A DNA stretch of 64,000 nucleotides from Diadema setosum (Eukaryota > Echinodermata > Echinoidea > Diadematoida > Diadematidae), in NCBI RefSeq assembly GCF_964275005.1, contig NW_027307665.1, forward strand, positions 186,001 to 250,000. The letters are read 5' to 3'. Positions 1 through 12,631 of the stretch are shown here, piece by piece (the stretch's first letter is position 1; every line of letters starts with the position of its first letter). The position numbers were made by a program, and so were the translations under genes. The notes under the pieces were generated by a model. It was not told where the DNA came from and searched no databases. It saw only the letters and a list, made by a program, of their open reading frames with translations.

Positions 1-480
1 TATTTGAAATTTAACAGGGCACATGTAATACACACAACATTAAATAAGTTTGACAATTTCTCAGATCAAATCTAGGAAAAGCTCAACACATTGCACATTG
101 GAATTACAAGCTACTGAAGACAGGCAATTTTTTTTTCAAACTAGGGAGTTGTTTCTTTCAAGCTGCTTTATTGCTATTGATGCATTCAATGTTTGTGAAA
201 CATAAACTAAAATGATTCTTACAGGAAATGCTGATGGTTGGCGTCTTGTTCTGGGCCCAAGTCTGGTGGATCTTTTGCATGCCACCTCCTGCGATCCAAC
301 ACTCATGTGCATCAAATTTACAGAATTCTTTCATACTGAGAAGCTGTTTTCAATTAAAAACATTTTGGAAATCAGAGTCCAGTCTCGAAACTCGCGAACA
401 TAAGTTTTGGGAAAATTTCCTGGACATTTACTATTTGATAAAACTATTCTAACACAATCACGTCAATAGCAACCAACAAT
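1..480. other. Duplicated flank, no gene
   Basis: The first ~130 bases match 47.83-47.95 kb. Short plus-strand frames at 212-452 lack any recognisable feature. Confidence 0.5.
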
Positions 481-492
481 ATTATTCATATC

Positions 493-493
<1 letters not shown>

Positions 494-532
<39 letters not shown>

Positions 533-600
533 GAACTTGCAACCAAAAGGCGCTAAATCCATTGGAAATGATGGATTTAGCGTCTTTTGGAAGCAAGCTC

Positions 601-690
<90 letters not shown>

Positions 691-713
691 CACATATGTA
701 TATATACATATAT
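494..713. repeat. TA, CA and TA microsatellites
   Basis: TA run 494-529, hairpin 529-604, CA run 603-632, TA-rich run to 713. Translated Tyr/Ile/His repeats here are not proteins. Confidence 0.9.
529..604. repeat. Short hairpin repeat, copy 1
   Basis: Arms 529-562 and 571-604 pair: TGAAGAACTTGC...CGCTAAATCCAT against ATGGATTTAGCG...GCAAGCTCTTCA. A second copy lies at 25648-25702. Confidence 0.75.
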
Positions 714-3700
714 GGGTCAGAATTTTGAACGATGTACAATTGAGCCAAAACAAGGCAAAATTTAAAAAAATTGGAAATTCTCCAAATTCTTCATCTTACC
801 TGAAAGAGTATAACTCAAGCTTTAATATGAACCCAATTATACTAGGATTTTCCCAGAGGAAAAAGTTTTTATTCACCGCTGAAGTTTACCATGTCCAGAG
901 CAGCGAACGTCCGTGAGGAATAGCACAGCACATACACTTGAATACCACTTAACATAGTTTGCAAAAATCTGATTCAGTTCAAAATCCTAGGAAAATATCT
1001 TAAGGGACATGTGTACGTGCTTGCAGAATATTAAGCTTGTACTCTTAACCTGTACGTAATGGTAGACAACTGATGATTTAACTAAATTCGTCGTTCCTGT
1101 TGAAATATTGCTCTTCCGCTAAACACTTTCTCCACTTTACGCGCATTTTACAGAAACTCAATATTTTGACCTCTTATTTCACTATCCCATACTCCAATCC
1201 CCACTCCCAAGTAATAACATACATTTTTAAGATGTATCTGATCTAGGCAGTCTCTATAACCCAACGAACATAGCATAGTTTTCATCACGGAGGTTCGCAT
1301 GTAGCTCACGGACGTTCGGAACAAACAAGATGCAGCTCTCTTGAGTTGGAAACGCATTCAACTCACAACAAGCAGCAATTTCATGTCGAGAACAAACTCC
1401 TCTGCAAAATCCTGATCAGATATTACCAATTCTCAATTATATAAGCTTGTTTATCTTCTCATACTGAGGAATCAAAGAAAACAATTTTTCCATCTCTCGT
1501 AAATGAACGTACAAACGTAAGTGTAATCTCAGTGACGTAGTCCATCCTTGAGAACGAATATGTTTATCAAAATTTCGTTATCATGAAGTAAAGATTCAAG
1601 TCCTAAATTTGCTATATAAAGTCTACAATGCAAAATTTGCTTATAACGAACATGGTCACAGCTAAAATTATGACAAAGAATTAACATAGAAAGACAACAG
1701 AAATGTGTTCCGTTATAGAAATACGAAGTTTAGCTGGGGAGGGCAAACGAATACGTTGGAAAGAAATCCCTCTATGTTTGCTCCTTGTGTTACACACAGT
1801 TACCGAGGAGAATTTGTATTATTATATCAGTCAGAAATGATAATAGGTTTGATACTGCGAAGTTTCGTCATAACAAGACACAATAAGTCCATATTACTTG
1901 GATGGATGTCTGTGACTTCGATATTATACAATATGGTTTGTTATAACAGACATTTTGTAGCGCGTCATTTCGGAGGCTCGTTACTCATACAGTTTGTCAA
2001 TACGAAAATTGATAGAGTTCGTATAATTATGAAGCTTTCTTATTCGGTAAATGATAGGAATCTCCGAAGGTTAATCGAAAGGTTTATTAATTGGAACATG
2101 AAAAATCATGTTCGCTTATCCAAATGTGGAGAAACAAGTTAACAACTAAAATCCTCCAAATTTCAAAACCTCATAATAACCGTTTTCACCTAAACGAATA
2201 TCAGGCCCTTTCCACTTTTAGAAGAACGGACCTAAAATAATGATCCTTAATAATTATTTTTCGGACTAACAAACTTTCGGAATAAGAAAATTTGTAATAA
2301 CAAACCTCCTTAATTAACTACAAACTTTTTTTTTTTCATTTTCGGAATAACAAACCTTTGGACATCGGAGTAACGGATCTTAGGAAGAGCGAACGTATTA
2401 AAGTGCAACCTTAAACCTATTCTTAATCATTACTTTTTTTTAACATGTGTTTTCAAAGTAAGCACAAAAGCACAAACAAATTGACGATCTCTCTGTCTCT
2501 TAAATGTAAAATGAAAAAAAAAAATCTTGGAAAGAATTACAAATGAACATTGCTTTTCATTGATGAGTATAAAACAACACCATGTGATGATAAGCGGAGG
2601 ATTTGTTTGTTTTCATCAGACAATATCTGTATACTGCATTATTTTTGTTCGCTTGTGACGGCATTTCGATGAATAAAAAAAACATAAACAAACAAACAAA
2701 AACTTCTCCAGAGGAATTTGGTACAATGGAAGTGTACTGGCAATTCTTTTCTCTGTGTGTTGGAGCTCGATCCCTTCTCTGTTTCACAGTCATTTTTATT
2801 CAACTGCTTCCACGTCCTTTTGAAACTTTTCCATTTTTTATTCAACACATGCCCATTACAGACAGTCTGCAATGACGGAAGAAGTCACTTCTTCCGTCGT
2901 TATCCTGCATGTGATTACGTAGCACTTTTCGGATTTGTTTTGGTATGTTTTGTTTTGTTTCTGTTTTCTGTTTGGTCACAGCATGTCCAGGCTATTGAGG
3001 GAATGAGAGAAAAATCGTCATGAAGAGAAAAATAAGAATGAAACAAGGCATTTAATATCATGACAATTACAGCGAACGTCCGTTATGGAGGCCCAAACTG
3101 GATGTGTTCTGTTTGAGACGGCAGCTACCATACTCAAAAGATAAACACTTGGCGCACCTGTCACTAAAAAGTGGCACTGATCCTCTTTCTCCTACTATGT
3201 AATCCATTGACTTACTCTACCAACGAACATCCGTGACCAAAACGTTTTCCTTTTGTTATTACAAGTAAATTGAGTGCTGAACATTATTCACTTTTGGGTA
3301 TGAGCGGCTCGGTGATTTGGTAATATTTTCAACTAACATTAACTTTATGTGCAGTGATATATTTGTAATTATCAGCAATTTGCTTTCTCGGACAGAACGT
3401 CCGTGAGAGAAACTTTCAGAACCTGTAACAGTACAAATTGTCTCCAGATCCTCATTAGAAAGAAATTTAAATGCACAGAAATTACAGATTACGCAAAATT
3501 CCATTTTCCTATAACTTTGTTTTCAGTGTTTAGCTGTTTTTGTATAATTAGAGGGAAAACAAGCGTAAAATTGTGAGTAAATTTTCAACTGTTTCTTCAT
3601 CATGATCACATAACGCCTTAAAAATTCTGAAACTACTGCCCTAAACCCATGGTTTACTTTGTAAAACTTTATTTGTGGCCATTGGAGCTAAAAGTTTTAA

Positions 3701-4906
3701 AGAATGCAGGACACTTTCGGGACAAGTTATCCCTATCGAAGGGATTGCATACGTCACGGACGTTCGCTGGAATTGTCACGGACGTTCGTTCTACTGATAG
3801 GGTCATGTTCCCGGACGGATAACTAATCGGCATAGAGTACCTAGCCTTCCTAACTCTTTCAAAAATTTGAAAAGGTATTGCCAATGCAAATTATAAGAAA
3901 TTTGATATCCTTACAACATATGTATTGCTCAGAGGGGGATCAGGAGGTGAATTTTCAGCGAAAATATTAATTATTTGCTTGGTTTTCGGTGAATTGCATG
4001 GTCCAAAAACTGCGGACTAGCCTCAGTCCGCTCCAAAAATAACATACAGCTCCTCGGCTAGAGAGCCAAAGGTAAAATGCACCTTCGTCATCAAAGCAAG
4101 ATGGTGTCCCACTCGAAAACGTTTTAATCATCACGGACGTTCTTTTTTTCTCGGAGGTTCGTCTAAAAATATAATTTCGGTTCCTATTTGACAAAGGATG
4201 GACAGAAACTCAAAACAAACATATTATCGTGTGGCTAGATCTTAGTTGTTTACGACTCAGAACAATACCACCAATAGCGTTTAATGGGATACGATCTTTA
4301 TTAGAAAATAGCGGAAGCACGTCCGTGACGAAAACTGAGTATAATTTTGCATAAAAGAATATTACGTCCCATGTACAGCCAGCAGACGTACAATTTTTGC
4401 AGGATATGTTCATTAGGTGGAACACCAAATTTTCGTATGCATTACAATTGGGACAACAAAGTAGAATTTGCAGCAGCGATAGAAATAAAAGCACCACGGA
4501 CGTTCGTCTGTTTAGGACTTTGATATTTCACTTGTTCTCTGTGATTTTATACGTGCCCATAAAGTTCTTATAATTTTGTGGTTCATACCCATGATATGTC
4601 AGATCCAGAACATGGTCAGATATTAGATGCCACGAACGCTTAAAAATGCACATCGTTAGTTTGAAAAACAAAAATTATTGTGAAAATAGCGTTTTTACCG
4701 TATTTTTACGCTTTAAGTCCTTGCCAAATGAAAAATATGAGGCAAAAGTCAACCAAACCATATATTTCCTGAGAGGAAATTTACCAATCTTTGAGATGAC
4801 ATGAAAAAAAAAAACTGGTTTCTTAGATCATCCTGGCGTGTTCTAAGGGAAAGAATGTCATAAAGTGCGAAAATTGGCAATTGTACATCGTTCGAAATTC
4901 TCACCC
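714..4906. mobile_element. 4.2-kb element with 29-bp inverted ends and dispersed CGAACGTCCGTGA motifs
   Basis: Left end GGGTCAGAATTTTGAACGAT (714-742) and right end, inverted, GGGTGAGAATTTCGAACGAT (4878-4906) agree at 27 of 29 positions. Both ends abut TA repeats, consistent with a TA target. Gene B's flank lacks it. Inside are about eleven copies of a 13-base motif in both orientations. The longest frame (145 codons, 1705-2142) is not recognisable and falls in TTATAACGAA-like repeat sequence, so the element seems non-autonomous. Confidence 0.65.
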
Positions 4907-4910
4907 ATAT

Positions 4911-4912
<2 letters not shown>

Positions 4913-4965
<53 letters not shown>
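4913..4965. repeat. TA microsatellite
   Basis: About 26 TA units bordering the right end of the 4.2-kb element. Confidence 0.95.
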
Positions 4966-4966
<1 letters not shown>

Positions 4967-5199
4967 CATTTGAGTTGTCTGCCTCTTTTTCAAGAAGTTT
5001 TGCCTCATTGAAATATTCCTTAGGGTTCTTTATCTCTTTATTTCTTCCTTTATATGTTATAACACCCTTTCATTCCTCCTTTTGGGCAAACTATTCCATT
5101 GGGAACAAGATTAGTCATCAATCCAATTCATCTTTCTTAGTTTCAATGTTGACGCTATGTTTAATAGATAACACAGACAAAGATTTTGCAAATTATGCA

Positions 5200-5711
5200 A
5201 AGTAATGTAAGCAAACGTCCAAATTGGTCTTTATTATTGAATGAGAATGCGACCTGTGGGAAACACTGATAAGAATTGAGACATAATTACAGAGCGTTGT
5301 GAGTAGTGGAGAAAAAAAGAAAGACGATAAAAACACCAAAAAGGGCCACCTGGGCAAATTCAAATTACTTGGTGAATGTACCCAAAAAGTTCAAGTACTA
5401 CAATAAAAAATGGTAATTTAACTCTGGCTGTCCGTCTGTTCAAGCACGGCTTATAACGGCGGCCCTCTGCATCATATGTATATATTATATATTGTACTGT
5501 GAATCAAGTCATTATTGGCCATATAAACATTTTGTATGTTATTTAACGTTTCATTTGTCTTTATATACAAAATATGACTTACTATGTAATATGTCAATAA
5601 TTTTCAGAATTGAATTTGTGTAATTGAACCTGCCTTTGTTATTTTTGTATTCTGAAAGAAAATATGAAATGCAGAAAATAAAATCTTTTCAAAAAAAAAA
5701 AAAAAAAAAAA
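5200..5711 (+). mobile_element. Retroposed non-coding sequence with poly(A)
   Basis: Ends GCAGAAAATAAAATCTTTTC followed by 21 A residues; AATAAA at 5677-5682 sits at the normal distance. The left boundary is not clear. Not present in gene B's flank, so it is an insertion rather than a local 3' UTR. No frame was recognised. Confidence 0.5.
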
Positions 5712-5749
5712 TCACTGGTAACCATTTTAGCACAGCATGTCATAAACAT

Positions 5750-7534
5750 GTCCTTATGTGATTTCACTTAATTAGAAAGAATGAGAAAGAAGATTGTTCA
5801 GTAGCGACAACCATTTTTGTTGGCTGGTAGGGCTCATCGCTTCGCAGATGCAATGGATACTAGAAATAATGAAAAGAAAGAAAATACAAAAAATAACAAC
5901 AAATGAAACAGTTTTCTTTGTTTTGGTGATTGCTTGATTGACCCTCATCGACACACTGTGAATACTGGATCTTGATTCAAAGCACAGCCCACGGCATTTG
6001 GGCAATGACTTCCAAATTCCCAATATCTCTGTTTTGCTCCTAGTATACACAAACGTTATGCGATGAATTAAAAGATGCTTTTAATGAATCTTAGTCCATC
6101 GCAGTAAATGTAAGAAATACGAGAAACTGTGTTTTAGAGCGTAGCCTTTTTGGTGTTTATTTTTTCAGAGTGAATCTAAAATGTTTGGAATATTCTGATA
6201 TAGCATTTATGATACATAATTTCACTGATGTGTATGATTATTACATGTATATGAATATGAAATAAAGATGACCGTAATGTCAATTTGTGTGATTGATTTT
6301 CTTATGCATATTTTTGTAAACTGGTTTATTATTTACACTCATGTTTATGATATGCGTACTTTGATAAGTTTCTATTACTTTTGTAGGTTTTGATATTGCT
6401 CTTGGAAATTGATCGAATGCAAAAGTGAAAATGTTAAAAAAAGATCAAAAACACACACACACACACACACACGCACACATGAATGATAACAAGTGAACAA
6501 AAAGTCTGCAATCTTATCCAACTTTTCTTTGAAATGCAGGTCGGATTTTACCATAATTGCTGAACACAGCTTTCCCGTTTACGCACACACATGCACACGC
6601 ATCACATTACACATATAATATTATCATAAGAGAGAGAGAGAGAGAGAGAGAAAGAGATATCATACAGAACTAACATTCTGTTTGGAACAAGCCAAAAATG
6701 ACCTCAAACACAACGCAGTTGACGAGAAATTGAACATAATTTAACATAAACACATTTAACACTAACCTATTTGTATAGATGACAGCGGTAAGTTGAGGAA
6801 GGAGTGTCATAATCTGGTACTGCAGACATAGCGTACATCTCTTTGGAAACTTCCCAAATTGTAATTTTCGTCCTTTTTTTTCCTACATGGTTTCCATCAT
6901 AACCATATCATTTGACTGCAAACTGCGAATAGACAGAAATGTAAGTGTACAAAATACATTTGCCTCAACATTATTACAACCGTTTTTTCTTTTTCTTTTT
7001 TTTTTTGCCCTGCCTCGGTAATGTGTAATAAGTATGTCACGATACTATAAAACACACACACACACACAGACACAAACGACTTAGTACGAGACATTCTCGA
7101 CTAGATGAAAACACATTAATGAAACCAAACGAGAGATAGAAGGCATCAGTCTCAATCTTTATCGCCACTTCTCTTTACTGGGTAACATGCTTTGTCCAAT
7201 ATGTATAGGCTACATCAATGTTACAGGATTTGGTTAATCGGTTGCGAAACAAGACTGAAATCATGTAGTGATTAGCCAAAAATAAAATCTTACTACTAAA
7301 CTAACCATAACTTCTTCTCTTATCAACATTGCTGTGAATATACCAATAGGTACTAAGACAGGGCTGGTGAAATGGGGGGGGGGGGGAAGCTCCCTCCACA
7401 CTTTTTTTTTTTGCAGAACATAAATTGTGTGACGTTTTGCCCCTCCCCCCCAACTTTTTCGTGAAATATTGGGTTTGGTGTGGTTTTTTTTTTTCTTTTG
7501 GTTTTTGTTCCTTGGCCCCTTTCGCAGAACATAA
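5750..7534. other. 3' flank of gene A, no gene
   Basis: Matches 47.95-50.27 kb. Contains CA (6452-6478), GA (6631-6650) and CA (7053-7069) repeats and G, T and C runs at 7374-7500. No exon was seen. Confidence 0.55.
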
Positions 7535-8192
7535 TGTGACCGTGCATCACAAAACCAACAAAAAATTGCACTCTTGATTTTACGTGGGGACTCATAAAAA
7601 AGGTGAAACAGGTCGACCAAGTCTTTTTCAGTTTTCCATACTTTCTGAAAGAACTATTCTTCTTCTATTTTATTTTTGAGGTTAGAATCATAAAATCAAT
7701 GGAAAAGTTGGTTTTCGACAGTTTTCTATGAACCCCTTTTGATAGAGCTGTGAGATCAGGTACATCTTACAGGCCCCTTTTCATTTCTTGAAAAATCTTT
7801 CGCACATTCTCCACTATCAACTTTTGAAAAGATAATGCTACTGCTTTGAAAGTTGGCGTTAATTATGGACAGAATGTGTTAGAAGAGCATGCTCAATCCA
7901 TCATCGTTGGTGCTACGGTGATTTACATTATTTTTTTTTTATCCCATACATCACACACCTAGCAAGGTTTGGTAAAGATTAAGCGCTTGAATACACCCTG
8001 TACTTCAGAGCCTCTTTTCTTGATTCACACTTTTCCAAAAAGTGTGCTTTCTTTCCAATAATTACATAGGTTAGGAAAGTCCATTTGAATTGAGTTATAC
8101 ATTAAAGCTTAGAGCCTGCTCTTTCAGAATCCACCCTCAACTAAGAATTAATGTCTGGCTATTTTTTGTTGGTTTTGTGGTGCAGTGTCACA
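7535..8192. mobile_element. TGTGACC-type MITE, copy 1
   Basis: Inverted ends TGTGACCGTGCATCACAAAA and TTTTGTGGTGCAGTGTCACA, about 31 bases. Non-coding interior. It lies in the 3' flank of gene A at a position shared with gene B. Confidence 0.8.
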
Positions 8193-8773
8193 GATGGTGT
8201 GACTTTTTGCCCCAACCAACTTTCCATTAAAATAGATAAGGGTCTGTCGTGTTTTTTTTTTTATGCTGCTTCTCACTCGATGTAGGAGAATTTGGGAGGG
8301 AAGTGGCAGCAAAACGTCGCAGCCAGTTCTGAAAACGAATCGACATCCATGTTCCAATAAAGTCGATAAATTGATAAGTTGATAGAAATACATACACATA
8401 GATATATGCTAGCTATGACAGAAAATTTATCGATTTAAACCTAAAACTTTCAAAGTAAGTCACAATTGCATATATCTATGAAAACAAGCTAATCGCACGA
8501 AACCTACATTGGCAATACAGTAATCGAAACTTCCTGTCTTACATTGTTATGTAAATCCGTGGTTTTTTAAAAAGCAGGATTAGAATAACAAGCAAATGTA
8601 GTGTTCAATTAAAAAAAAAACATGAGGGAAACCTAAAAAGTATCTCATTATAAAAAGAGGAAAAATAGATTGAATATAAGAAACGTAGATTGAAAATCAA
8701 AGTTCAGCTTTTCTCAGTGGACTCAGGAAAGTCAGGAAAAGACGACTGGAATGTATTACAAGGCGTTTAATTA

Positions 8774-8910
8774 TCAAAAGAGACTAATCTCTCTCCTCTT
8801 CACGATCACTGTCGCACAGGTCAACAACGACAGGAAGAACACGGCGACGAGCAGGGCGTACGTGGTCGACGGCTGCTGAAGAACTCCTCGACGAAGACCA
8901 GCAATTGGAC
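8774..8910 (-). CDS. Gene A last exon: transmembrane helix and short tail
   Basis: The acceptor CTTACAG precedes the exon, which opens in phase 1 and reads through a short stalk into a membrane segment (TYALLVAVFFLSLLTCATVI), then KRREISLF and a TGA at 8774-8776. The helix has no charged residue and the Lys-Arg-Arg stop-transfer cluster follows at once, giving a type I topology. The tail has no tyrosine, so it carries no ITAM or ITIM. The copy in gene B (51765-51901) has the same length with about five base differences and one changed residue (Gly to Ser in the stalk). Signalling, if any, must come through a partner. Confidence 0.85.
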
Positions 8911-9312
8911 CTGTAAGACATGACCAGATATTAAGGGAGTAAAAACTTATTTCGACATAACAGAAAAAGAATCACAAAGACGTTATGGTTAAATTTCACT
9001 CCGAGTCCAGACAGTAAGACCCCAGATTTCTCGTCAACAACTGGTCGTATCATCTACAGGATGTAATAATGTTTGACACTTTCTTTGAGTGTTTCTTAGA
9101 AGTAAAATTTTAACTGATAAACAAACACAGAGATTCCTGGCTTCGAGTGACTTTTACTATTAGAACATGTCTTACAAAATCGAGGCAAATTGGCTTAATA
9201 GATTTAGAGTTATGAATACACGGTGACTCCTTGTTCGATGTAAAAATATATTTATCTCTTCGTTTATTGAACATTGAGTCATCATCAGAGTACCTCGAAC
9301 TGACTTTAATAC

Positions 9313-9606
9313 CTTTCTCCAAGCCAAAAGATGGACAGTGTTCAACACTGGTGAAGGTCCAACCAATCCCGTTAGTACCAGAGCACGTGACATTGATGCA
9401 CCTGTTGCCTGGGCGTGGTCTGAAGAGAGCCGAGGCGCAGCTGGACGAGGAGAGCGTGGTGTTGTCGACTCCGATGGTGTAAGTGTGGAGGTGTGGGAAC
9501 GGCTGGTCTTCAAGACTGACGTGACACGTGATAACGAGAATGACCTGGTTTCCTTCGATTTCCTGGGTCTCGATGGAGAGGATGTCACTCGCCGGAGGCG
9601 CATGAC
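9313..9606 (-). CDS. Gene A Ig-like module 6 (membrane-proximal)
   Basis: A 294-base exon, phase 1 at both ends: acceptor CTCATAG, donor GAGAAAG/GTATTA. It encodes 98 residues starting HAPPASDILSIETQE, with the first core Cys in LVITCHVS, the module's DQPFPHL stretch in place of an Ig strand-C Trp, then RCINVTCSGTNGIG, which resembles an Ig F-strand (C-x-x-x-N-x-x-G), and a last Cys in EHCPS. N-linked sites are present in NTT and NVT. After the last Cys it has a longer stalk (FGLEKG) than other modules. Splicing to the next exon restores a Gly codon. The plus-strand open frame across it is a shadow. Confidence 0.85.
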
Positions 9607-9954
9607 CTATGAGAGCAAAGAACAAAATGACTGATTTATCTTCATTTCAAAGGAAAGCAACAGTGATCACAACAAGCCTCTCTTTGACAAATTGTGTCAA
9701 AACAGAAAATCAATCATGTAATTTGAACCAATCTTACTTAAAAGCAGATATCGATTCAAACATTTCATTCTAATTTTCGCTGTTTTCTTCTTCTATAACC
9801 TGCACAAAGACACGGATTATGCAGAGCACAAAAGCAAAATAAAGATGACCGAGAAAACTAGAAGAGTTAATATAAGCATATTAATACATTAAAACACATA
9901 CTTTCAGACATTCAAGGTATACTGTTACCATTTTCTAAATAACCACAACTCATA

Positions 9955-10712
9955 AATTTAGCTTAGCTTCATTCGTAGTTATCTGACCAGAAACCCAACA
10001 GAACAGCTTGTCCACGCTCTCATCTCTTCTCGCCTTGACTTTTGTAACTCTCTCCTCCTCGGCCTTTCCCAACGACAGCTCTCCAAACTTCAACGCCTCC
10101 AAAACTCTGCAGCTCGACTTGTCACCCTCACTCAGAAATCCTGTCACATAACTCCCGTTCTTCAGTCACTTCACTGGTTACAAGTTGAAAAGCGTATCAT
10201 CTTCAAAGTTCTCTTACTGGTTTACCACACAGTCCATGGATCCTCGCCACTCTACCTCCAGAACTCCATACATTTATATCAACCCCCTCGTAGACTCCGT
10301 TCAGCTGGTACTTCACTTCTCCATGTTCCTCGATCCTCTCACTCTTGGGGAGACCACAGCTTTTCCCACGCTGGTCCTTCTCTCTGGAACAATCTTCCCC
10401 TTTCTCTTCGTCAGGCTTCCTCAATCAATTCCTTTAAGCAACTCCTCAAAACACATCTGTTTAATTCCAAATCGTGAATGAACGTGATTGTTATTTGAGT
10501 CGTTTTGTACACTGTATAAGTTACTGTATAATTTGAATATGAAGGGTTTTTCTTATGTTCTGAGATTGATTTCGTTATGTATAGTAAGCATCTTGTTTTT
10601 GTTTGTTTTTCATTCGCTATTTCATATGTAAGAGCGCCATGAGCATCATCATTGATGGATTTTCAGCGCTTTATAAGAGGCCACTATTATTATTATTATT
10701 ATTATTATTAAA
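9955..10712 (+). mobile_element. CR1/L2-like LINE 3' fragment in gene A intron
   Basis: A frame stays open from about 9962 to a TGA at 10475 and reads as the C-terminal part of a non-LTR reverse transcriptase. Diagnostic stretches are LISSRLDFCNSLLLGL, LQRLQNSAARLVT, ITPVLQSLHWLQVEKRI and LWNNLPLSLRQA. A short 3' tail follows, ending in a TTA repeat (10683-10712), as expected of L2/CR1-type tails. It is 5' truncated. The same intron in gene B (about 53.08 kb) has no insert, so it landed after the duplication. The frame is intact over about 170 codons, suggesting relative youth. Confidence 0.85.
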
Positions 10713-10778
10713 AAAACCTATACCTGTACTCCGTGGCAGTATCACCATCTTTATAATCAGAACCCATAAGAAACCTAC

Positions 10779-11057
10779 CTGTTCTCAGTGGACAATAATT
10801 CCGCATAGAAACCGTCTCCCCGAATTGATTGATACCGGTGCATGATATATCGATACATCGGTTGGGTTGATCTTCCATGATTGTTGAAGATGCGTTGGAT
10901 CTTGACAGAATGTCACCATCCGCGGTGATTTCGAACACACCGATCGGTGGAAACGGTTGGTCGATCGGATCCACGTGACACGAGATATTGAGACTCGTTC
11001 CCAAGTTATTCTCGTCTACTTCTACCTTGATAGAGATGATATCAAGTGCAGGTGGAT
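10779..11057 (-). CDS. Gene A Ig-like module 5
   Basis: A 279-base exon, phase 1-1: acceptor ATTCCTCAG, donor GAACAG/GTAGG. It encodes 93 residues beginning PPALDIISIKVEVDEN, with core Cys in LNISCHVD, the DQPFPPIG stretch, then RCIDISCTGINQFG and a final Cys in RNYCPLRT. N-linked sites appear in NIS and NAS. It belongs to the second module subtype, together with the 19.3-, 55.9- and 59.9-kb exons. The gene B counterpart is 53162-53440. It could be described as a divergent C2-type Ig fold lacking the strand-C tryptophan. Confidence 0.85.
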
Positions 11058-11697
11058 CTGAGGAATAGAGAAAGATGTGGTCGAAGATGAATTGATTTTA
11101 TCAAAAAAAAAAATTCACAATCAAAGTTTTACAAGTACACAATAGATTGTTTGTTAATCAAATTTATATTTGTGTATAATTCTTCGAAGCTCAGCCCTAA
11201 CTTCTGGCCAGTGGTGGTCTGTTCGGGCCAATAGAATGCTTAAATCTATGATTTGTTGGCTCGTGAAATATAATAATTTGTCCAAAATAAAAGCAAACGT
11301 AATGTGAATCTAAGTTGCCCGATTGAATAATTAAATCATGTTAATGCAGGCCTATAATATACATTTATATTTGCATGTAATATGTATGAATACTAAAGTA
11401 ATGAGTAAGATGTTTTAAGCAGATCAACGAATTTATTTGCATGACTTTCATTGTAAATGGCATCCGTTTGCAATCACAAACATTGTTGGCTTTTTTTTTG
11501 CCCGAATTGTACTGACAAATGGGGAAAAGATCACCATACCGAAAAGGAATAGAATTCGGTAAATCACAGAGATTCCCCGACTCTAAATTACTACAAATCA
11601 TTGAAAACATTGTTCCAAAATACAGGTTGAAGCATAATTGTATGACAAACAGACCATGGGAGAGAGATAATTTTTTTTTTTATTTCCTAAGGCTCAC

Positions 11698-11985
11698 CCC
11701 TCGGACAGTGTTTTGCCGTAGCGGAAGTAATTCCGACGCCATTAGTTGCGGAACACGTGACATTAATACATCTATTTGGGCGTGGTCTCAAGACGGCCGA
11801 GGTCCAGCTCGCGTTGGACAGGATGGTCCCATCAACTCCAATTGAATACGAATGGAGGTACGGGTACGACTGGTCGCTCAGGTTTGCTCTGCACAGGATA
11901 AGTAGATTCATCTGACGGTCTCTGTCCAGAAACTCCGAAGTCTTGATCGACAAGATATCAGCTGCTGGAGGCTCGCCACTGGTTT
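11698..11985 (-). CDS. Gene A Ig-like module 4 (KTSEF type)
   Basis: A 288-base phase 1-1 exon; acceptor TACACGTAG, donor CCGAGGG/GTGAGC. It encodes 96 residues starting TSGEPPAADILSIKTSEF. Core Cys lies in LLILCRANLS, followed by PYLHSYSIGVDGTI, SNASWTSA, RCINVTCSATNGVG and KHCPRG. N-linked sites: NLS, NAS, NVT. It is one of three near-identical exons in gene A (with 13064-13351 and 14101-14388), all embedded in similar introns, so exon and intron were duplicated together. Where an Ig domain would have Trp it has Tyr/His-rich PYLHSY; the Trp present (ASW) sits elsewhere. Confidence 0.88.
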
Positions 11986-12631
11986 CTACGTGTAGATAAA
12001 GACATCCGTAACAATGATAGGGAGAATGATGTTCCAGAGATCGTTAAAGGAATGACAGTTACTATAGAAGTATGCTAGCGGTATACTTAATTTTCGCATT
12101 TGGAGCACAACAGTGACACTAATAAAAATTGTACAACTCATTATGGGGATGAAAGCCGTCATCAAATAAAAGTTTCGAAGGGTGTGGCATGTGGTTGCCT
12201 TGTACGGTATTTTACGTACCTCGGAGACATCGGATTTCTTCAAAACTTGTAACGATTTTGATACTGCATGGTAAATTGTTAACATCGTTATCACCGTCAT
12301 CATTTTGTTTTTGATAGTTTACGTGGACACACAAAGTTAATCTATTATTTTTGTTTGGCTCGAAAAATATATCTAATGGAGTATAATGTATAAAATAGAA
12401 CAACGAATTGATCGTTTGCATGGCTTTTAAGTGTAAAAGGCACCCTTTTTTGCGTATTTAGCCATTTTTTTATTGGTAAATAGGGAAAAGATCAAAGTAC
12501 TGGAAAGTAATACAGTTCAGTAAATCACAGAGATTCCCCGCAATCCCGACTCAACCAAACAGTTCTAGATTATTACAAATCATTGCAAACAGTGTTCCAA
12601 AATACAAAAGCATGTCCCGCCCTGGATTTAA

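Noticed and set aside
486-765. Open frames rich in Tyr/Ile/His/Thr
   Set aside because: They are translations of TA and CA microsatellites.
1705-2142. 145-codon plus-strand frame
   Set aside because: No start context, no recognisable domain, and it lies in TTATAACGAA-type repeat sequence inside a transposon.
8760-8775. Minus-strand ATTAAA just after the gene A stop as a poly(A) signal
   Set aside because: It lies only a few bases after the stop codon and is not conserved in gene B.
9231-9634. Plus-strand frames opposite the 9.3-9.6-kb exon
   Set aside because: Shadows of the minus-strand exon, which has splice sites, conserved Cys pattern and a paralogue.
11986-12303. Minus-strand frame upstream of the 11.7-kb exon with hydrophobic stretches (also at 13.35, 14.36 and 55.26 kb)
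   Set aside because: It is duplicated intron; equivalent frames in the sister units have shifts and stops.
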